Part shown: positions 15,539 to 19,389 of the stretch, piece by piece
Position numbering within the stretch: position 1 is the first letter of the stretch
Layout of the letters: each line of letters begins with the position of its first letter
Assembly (NCBI GenBank): GCA_945870545.1
Contig: CAMBTF010000005.1
Coordinates: 1-19,389 of the forward strand
Source: Akkermansia muciniphila
GTDB taxonomy: Bacteria > Verrucomicrobiota > Verrucomicrobiia > Verrucomicrobiales > Akkermansiaceae
Direction of reading: 5' to 3'
DNA: 19,389 nt
Made by a program: the position numbers and the translations under genes
Notes under the pieces: generated by a model
What the model saw: the letters and a program-made list of their open reading frames with translations, nothing else
Told to the model about the DNA's origin: nothing
Databases searched by the model: none

Positions 15539-15746
15539 ATAATTTCAATGATCTAAATTACTTTACGCAAAAACCCTGTTTACCGACATACCATCTGTCA
15601 AGGCTCTATTAGCTGTTCGATGGATTCCCTCCGAAAACCCAGAGGTTCTGGCAGGCGCTTCGATCACTTCCATGCTCCGCCTGGTCATGGCATTCAAGCG
15701 ATCCGTCCTAATTTGATCGCCAATGCGGAGCGCCGCTGCAGAGGGT

Positions 15747-15764
15747 GTCCGGCTTGCTCCGGAC
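15747..15764 (-). terminator. Stem-loop after the photolyase-related gene
   Basis: On the minus strand GTCCGG, loop AGCAAG, CCGGAC begins 10 bases after the stop codon at 15775, and flanking G and C residues could extend the stem with a bulge. No T run follows, so termination would be weak or factor-assisted. The surrounding bases 15720-15775 may instead belong to an interspersed repeat. Confidence 0.3.
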
Positions 15765-15774
15765 CCACATAAGT

Positions 15775-17223
15775 TCACATACTCCCTAAGAAGATGCGTG
15801 CTGTTTCACGGTGGTGCTCTTGTTTTTCAGCGGAAAATTTTTGCCATGTTCGCGCCATCATCGAGGAGCGCGGGTTTTTCAAGAAAAGCTCCTGGTGATC
15901 GGCGACGAAAGTCCAGAAAAGTGCGTCCCATGTTTCCGTCCACGCGCCGGATTTTTCGTCGGACATTTTCAGGACGTAGTTCGAGCCGGAGATGTAGGGC
16001 TTGGTGGTAAAGGTGCCGCCGTCCGCAAACTGTGACATGCCATAAATGTTCGGCACCATAACCCAATCGTAGGCGTCGATGAAAAACTCCATGAACCATT
16101 TGTAAACCGCAACGGGATCGAAGCGGCATAGCAGCATGAAATTTCCGAGGATCATCAGGCGCTCGATGTGGTGGCAGTAGGCCTCGTCGCGGAGCTGGCG
16201 GATGATGCGGTCGATGGGCGGGATGCCGGTGGTGGCATCGTAGAAGGATTTGGGTATGGGGCGGGTGTGCCCGAAGAAATTCGTGGTCCGGATCGCGACG
16301 CCACGGTGCCTGTAGATGCCGTGCATGAACTCGCGCCAGCCGATTACTTGGCGCACGAAGCCCTCCAGCGAGTTGATAGGTATCCCCTTTTTCGTAAGCG
16401 CGGCGTCGATCATCTCCTGCGGGGTCAGTAGCCCGATGTTGAGCGCGGGGGACAGGAGAGAGTGGTTGATGAAGGCGTGTTGTGTGGAGATCGCATCCTC
16501 GTAAACACCAAAATCCGCGAAGCGCTCGGTGATGAAATTTTCCAGCCACTCCCTCGCGTCCTCGCGGGTCACGGGGTAGCGGAAATTATCGGTGGTGCCC
16601 GGATGATCAGGAAAATGTTTCTCCACCCATGCGATGGCTTCGATGACATACAGATTCTTTTTTGAAACGGGCGCTTCCGGTGGGGTATGGTTTTTCGGGA
16701 GTTTTTTCCGGTTGTCCTCGTCGAACGACCACTGCCCGCCCTCCGGGTTGCCATCAGCATCGACGAGGATACCCATCCGTTTCCGCTGCGCCTGATAGAA
16801 GGTCGCCATGAACGGCTTTTTCCGGCGGGCGATATGTTCCTCCAGAAATTCCAGCGGGGAAAGGAAGGCCGGGGTTGGGTGGATATGGAGGGCAATCCTC
16901 CGCCCTTCTGCGAAGCGGCGCAGACGTTTCTCGAGGATGAAATCGTGCGGCTCGGCGAGATGGAGATCGGTTAGATCGGAAGGAAGAGAGTTTGGATACG
17001 AATCGGTGAGTTGGACGTTATGGCCGAGGCCGCGGAGCTCGTCCGCATACGCCCTCATCGATGCACGGTGGAGGACAAGCTTCTGCTTGTGAAAGGCGAC
17101 CGGATGATGCCTGTCGTTTCCGAAAAACAACGGATCCTCCGCGAGAAAAACGGGACGCGCCGGCGCGAGGGCGGGATGATCCGCGAAGAGCTGGTGCGGG
17201 AATATCAGGGCGGCGGCGGACAT
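15775..17223 (-). CDS. Photolyase/cryptochrome-related protein (DPRP, PhrB-like) lacking iron-sulfur cysteines
   Basis: A 482-residue flavoprotein of the deoxyribodipyrimidine photolyase-related family, presumably using FAD and light to repair UV-damaged DNA (the family includes (6-4) photolyases) or acting as a light sensor. The N-terminal antenna domain begins SAAALIFPHQLF. The FAD domain includes GFVRQVIGWREFMHGIY (288-304), HHIERLMILGNFMLL (351-365), DAYDWVMVPNIYGMSQFADG (383-402) and KPYISGSNYVLKMS (408-421). Classical members bind a 4Fe-4S cluster through four cysteines, with a YCxGC motif after the KMS stretch; here that place reads SDEKSGAW, and only two cysteines (350 and 366) exist in the whole protein. 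ATG 17223 gives MSAAALIFPHQLF; a longer frame from 17340 adds 39 atypical residues. Confidence 0.88.
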   Translation of the reverse strand: MSAAALIFPHQLFADHPALAPARPVFLAEDPLFFGNDRHHPVAFHKQKLVLHRASMRAYADELRGLGHNVQLTDSYPNSLPSDLTDLHLAEPHDFILEKRLRRFAEGRRIALHIHPTPAFLSPLEFLEEHIARRKKPFMATFYQAQRKRMGILVDADGNPEGGQWSFDEDNRKKLPKNHTPPEAPVSKKNLYVIEAIAWVEKHFPDHPGTTDNFRYPVTREDAREWLENFITERFADFGVYEDAISTQHAFINHSLLSPALNIGLLTPQEMIDAALTKKGIPINSLEGFVRQVIGWREFMHGIYRHRGVAIRTTNFFGHTRPIPKSFYDATTGIPPIDRIIRQLRDEAYCHHIERLMILGNFMLLCRFDPVAVYKWFMEFFIDAYDWVMVPNIYGMSQFADGGTFTTKPYISGSNYVLKMSDEKSGAWTETWDALFWTFVADHQELFLKNPRSSMMARTWQKFSAEKQEHHRETARIFLGSM

Positions 17224-17370
17224 GGCGGAAACTTGGCGAGGTGCAGGGCGTGTAAGGGGTTTGGCGACGCTAAAAAAGAAATTCAACTGAGCTCTTTGGT
17301 GCGAGCATAGGGTTTCAACCAAGCAACTATCCGCGTTCATTGATGGTTCACTCTTTCAGAATTAGGTAGC

Positions 17371-18492
17371 TCACTCCGCCAGCGAGCGGATGAATTTTGA
17401 GAAGAACGCCTGGCCTTGCTCGAACTCGCGGAGGTCGATGAACTCGTCCTTGGTGTGCGCCTGAGCGATGGAGCCGGGGCCGATGCAGATCGAGGGGATG
17501 CCGCCGTCGGATAGGTGGGCGGCGTCGGAAAACCACGGTGCGCCGACAGTTTTCGTGCGCGGATCGGTGGCGAGAAGCTTTTGGATGAAGGGGTTTGCGG
17601 GATCAGTCTCCATCGGCGGGTTTTCGTGGGCATAGCCGATTTCAAGGGGCAGCCGGAGCTGATAGATCGTTTCCCGAAGGAGCTGGAGCGCGCCGCCGGA
17701 GGCATAGAGATCCGGGGTCTGGCGGATGTCGATCTGTGCCTTCGCGAGATTCGGTACAATGTTCGCCGCGTTGCCGCCGCCTATCGTGCCAATGTTCATG
17801 GTCGAGTGGCCGAGCACTGGGTGGGTGAATGAGGCAAGGGCAGGGGCAAGGGTTTCCTGAAGGAGAAGAAGGGCTTGGCAGAGCTTGAGGATCGCGTTAT
17901 CGCCAAGATGGGGCTGGGAGGCGTGCGCGGAGACGCCTTCCGCAACGAGCGTCGCCCACAGCGAGCCTTTGGTGATGTGGACGATGTCCATCGAGGTCGG
18001 CTCGCCGACGAGGGCAAAGACGTAATCCTTCGCGTGGTGCTGTGCGAAATGCTTGGAGCCATGTTGGGATGCCTCCTCGCCCATGAAGCCCACGAAATCC
18101 ACCGCGACCGGCAGATCCGCAAGGATGTCCTTATTTTCTGCCAGCGCACCGAGCATAGCGGCCATCGGCCCCTTCGTATCGCAGGCACCGCGTCCCCAGA
18201 TTTTCCCGTCGCGGATCTCGCCGGAAAAGGGATCGATGGTCATACCCTCGACCCCGACCGTATCGAGGTGTGGGCCGAGCAGGATGCGCGGACGGCCGTC
18301 GAGCGGCGCAAAGCGGGCTATGAGATTGGGGCGGCGCGGCTGGATTTCCTCAAGCATCACTTCCGCGCCGATGTCGGTGAGCCAGTTGGCGAGGAAATCG
18401 GCTATCGCCTGCTCGTGGGTCACGCCCGCCTGATCGGCGGCGGCGTTGTCCGGGTTTACCGAGGGGATGCGGATGAGCTGCTGGAGTAACAT
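17371..18492 (-). CDS. M20 family metallopeptidase (ArgE/DapE-like deacylase)
   Basis: A 373-residue cytosolic zinc amidohydrolase. The metal and catalytic residues are all present: H75 and catalytic D77 in LGPHLDTV, D105 in GRGACDTKG, catalytic E139 and metal E140 in FMGEEA, E164 in VGEPT, and H346 in AQAHTKDEFI. Between them lies the lid/dimerisation domain with SAHASQPHLGDNAI and the GGNAANIVP loop. The sequence resembles acetylornithine deacetylases and succinyl-diaminopimelate desuccinylases, but no arginine or lysine gene is adjacent, so the substrate is open. ATG 18492 (MLLQQLIRIPSVNP) is the conserved family start, and a heptamer array ends one base before it. The downstream neighbour is the photolyase-related gene on the same strand. 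Confidence 0.88.
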   Translation of the reverse strand: MLLQQLIRIPSVNPDNAAADQAGVTHEQAIADFLANWLTDIGAEVMLEEIQPRRPNLIARFAPLDGRPRILLGPHLDTVGVEGMTIDPFSGEIRDGKIWGRGACDTKGPMAAMLGALAENKDILADLPVAVDFVGFMGEEASQHGSKHFAQHHAKDYVFALVGEPTSMDIVHITKGSLWATLVAEGVSAHASQPHLGDNAILKLCQALLLLQETLAPALASFTHPVLGHSTMNIGTIGGGNAANIVPNLAKAQIDIRQTPDLYASGGALQLLRETIYQLRLPLEIGYAHENPPMETDPANPFIQKLLATDPRTKTVGAPWFSDAAHLSDGGIPSICIGPGSIAQAHTKDEFIDLREFEQGQAFFSKFIRSLAE

Positions 18493-18493
18493 G

Positions 18494-18528
18494 TGCTCAA
18501 CTCTCCACCTTCAAGATCCAACATTCAA
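18494..18528 (-). repeat. Heptanucleotide repeat array, 5 units, abutting the M20 start
   Basis: Read on the minus strand, the units are TTGAATG, TTGGATC, TTGAAGG, TGGAGAG and TTGAGCA, then one base and the ATG at 18492. Four of five fit YTRRNNN and the fourth is one shifted step away. The array is more degenerate than those at 293-362 and 4114-4141 but has the same unit length, purine/pyrimidine pattern, orientation relative to the gene and closeness to the start codon. Confidence 0.6.
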
Positions 18529-18686
18529 GGAAGAGGTGGGAGAGAGCGAAACGAATCACTCACCATAACCCGAGTCTCGTCCGGTTGTTTTGACCAAACG
18601 GGGATTCTTTGTCTAACCTTGCCGGATCGCTGCAAAAAAATGGGTGAGCGCTGGCCCGGACGAGCGGAACGCAGCATTCCGCCGGA

Positions 18687-18998
18687 TCAGTCACCGCGAG
18701 CCAGGGCATCGAGTTTTCCCAGATAGTCCAAACTGTAGATTCCGGATCCGTGCCCATCCGCCCAGTGGAGCTGGATTCCGTATCCACCGACCATCTCGAA
18801 GCGTTGGAGGTCGAACGCACCCGCGCCGTGCTCGACCGCAGGGCGTATCACGCGCCCCAAGGCGTCGGGTTCACCTTGGCAGGCGGCGCAAGGGCAGGCC
18901 CTTCTCAGCATGGAGAGGGGAAAATACATCTCTCGCCCGTCGCCGAGAGAGAGGGCCAACTCGCGGCCGATCACGCAGACATTCACGAATCCACTCAT
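18687..18998 (-). CDS. DUF971 domain protein
   Basis: A 103-residue stand-alone DUF971 protein (the domain also found at the N-terminus of gamma-butyrobetaine hydroxylase). The diagnostic zinc-ligand-like block is LRRACPCAACQGE (31-43), preceded by FPLSMLR and followed by the second half with FEMVGGYGIQLHWADGHGSGIYSLDYL, the typical GxYALxxxWxDGHxxGIYxxxxL pattern. Stand-alone members occur widely; some lie near Mrp/ApbC iron-sulfur carriers, but a firm role is not established. The ATG overlaps the stop of the YggS-like gene by ATGA, so the two are cotranscribed and probably translationally coupled. The 194-base gap to the M20 gene suggests that the latter may have its own promoter. Confidence 0.88.
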   Translation of the reverse strand: MSGFVNVCVIGRELALSLGDGREMYFPLSMLRRACPCAACQGEPDALGRVIRPAVEHGAGAFDLQRFEMVGGYGIQLHWADGHGSGIYSLDYLGKLDALARGD

Positions 18999-19389
18999 CC
19001 TAGTTCCCCTTCCACCTTGTATCCGCGTTTGCCGAATATCAGGGAACCAACCCGGACATGGGTCGCCCCCTCTTCCACCGCCACCTCGAAATCACCGCTC
19101 ATGCCCATACTGAGAAAGGGCAGATCCATCGGAAATTTTCCGCGTAGGTCGTCCCTAAGTTGCCTCAGCTGGCGGAACCAGCAACGCGAACCCTCGGGAT
19201 CATCGGCAGCAGGCGGGATCGACATGAGACCTACGATGCGCAGGTTGGAGAGGCTGGCCAAGGTCGGCATCGCCGCGTGAAGCTCAGCTGCGGAGAATCC
19301 GCCCTTTGTTTCTTCCCCTGCCTGGTCGACCTGAAGGAAAACTTCCGGAAAAAGCCCGAGTTCCCCTGCGATGCCATCCATAAAAACGG
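18995..19389 (-). CDS. yggS: YggS/PLPBP-family pyridoxal phosphate-binding protein, C-terminal part
   Basis: The gene enters from the right edge; about 130 C-terminal residues are visible. The diagnostic PLP-phosphate-binding end is LSMGMSGDFEVAVEEGATHV followed by RVGSLIFGKR. Upstream are VFLQVDQAGEETKGGF and LRIVGLMSIPPAADDPE, corresponding to the family's VNxxxExxKxG and xGLMxIxP blocks. Members of this TIM-barrel-like fold bind PLP and keep vitamin B6 and amino acid pools balanced; no enzymatic reaction is established. The PLP lysine lies outside the window. It overlaps the DUF971 gene by ATGA. Confidence 0.92.
   Translation of the reverse strand, partial: VFMDGIAGELGLFPEVFLQVDQAGEETKGGFSAAELHAAMPTLASLSNLRIVGLMSIPPAADDPEGSRCWFRQLRQLRDDLRGKFPMDLPFLSMGMSGDFEVAVEEGATHVRVGSLIFGKRGYKVEGELG

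Noticed and set aside
15563..15778. Minus-strand 71-codon open frame upstream of the PEP-CTERM gene
   Set aside because: No recognisable family and no ribosome site; it overlaps the hairpin/repeat block and is more likely leader and 3' sequence.
15802..15817. TGTTTCACG, a half of the parS consensus
   Set aside because: Only the first nine bases match; the second half (GTGAAACA) is absent, and the site lies inside the photolyase-related coding sequence.

Overview
The window comes from a GC-rich bacterial chromosome, most likely Verrucomicrobiota (class Verrucomicrobiae). Four things point there. One gene encodes a large secreted protein with a beta-propeller and a cytochrome c domain, of the type expanded in Planctomycetes and Verrucomicrobia. 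Another encodes a protein with a C-terminal PEP-CTERM sorting signal ending in FRRRR. There is a DUF58 and BatA-type von Willebrand pair, and an orphan four-helix-bundle (S23) gene. Start codons are mixed (ATG, GTG, TTG), Shine-Dalgarno sites are mostly not evident, and several gene pairs overlap by 4 bases. The assignment is an inference from gene content; there is no rRNA gene.

Layout. Plus strand, 1-6136: the 3' end of an S23-type four-helix-bundle gene, a heptanucleotide repeat array, a DUF58 gene, a stretch of about 360 bases with no clear gene, a doubtful small gene, a probable ornithine-lipid pair (olsB-olsA, overlapping TTGA), a Phd/YefM-ParE toxin-antitoxin pair (overlapping GTGA), a second heptamer array and a 661-residue BatA-type protein. 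Plus strand, 6295-14515: a secreted alpha/beta hydrolase, a stand-alone nuoL, an inverted-repeat element, gluQ (tRNA Glu-Q synthetase), parB without parA, a DUF1016/YhcG remnant, and the propeller/cytochrome c protein. Minus strand, 14702-19389: the PEP-CTERM protein, a photolyase-related protein (DPRP/PhrB-like), an M20 metallopeptidase with a third heptamer array at its start, and a DUF971 gene translationally coupled to a YggS-like gene cut by the window edge.

Working together: olsB and olsA would make ornithine lipids in two successive acylations. DUF58 and BatA-type proteins normally belong to a MoxR/Bat envelope-associated cluster; here they are separated by the lipid and toxin-antitoxin genes, and no MoxR ATPase is in view. 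The rest looks like single genes and short operons rather than one pathway.

The most unusual signal is three degenerate heptamer arrays at 293-362, 4114-4141 and 18494-18528. All fit the pattern YTRRNNN, and each ends 0 to 9 bases before the ATG of the gene it precedes. The other notable point is a photolyase-family protein with only two cysteines, which therefore cannot carry the four-cysteine iron-sulfur cluster of PhrB-type enzymes. I found no CRISPR array, tRNA, rRNA or complete insertion sequence.
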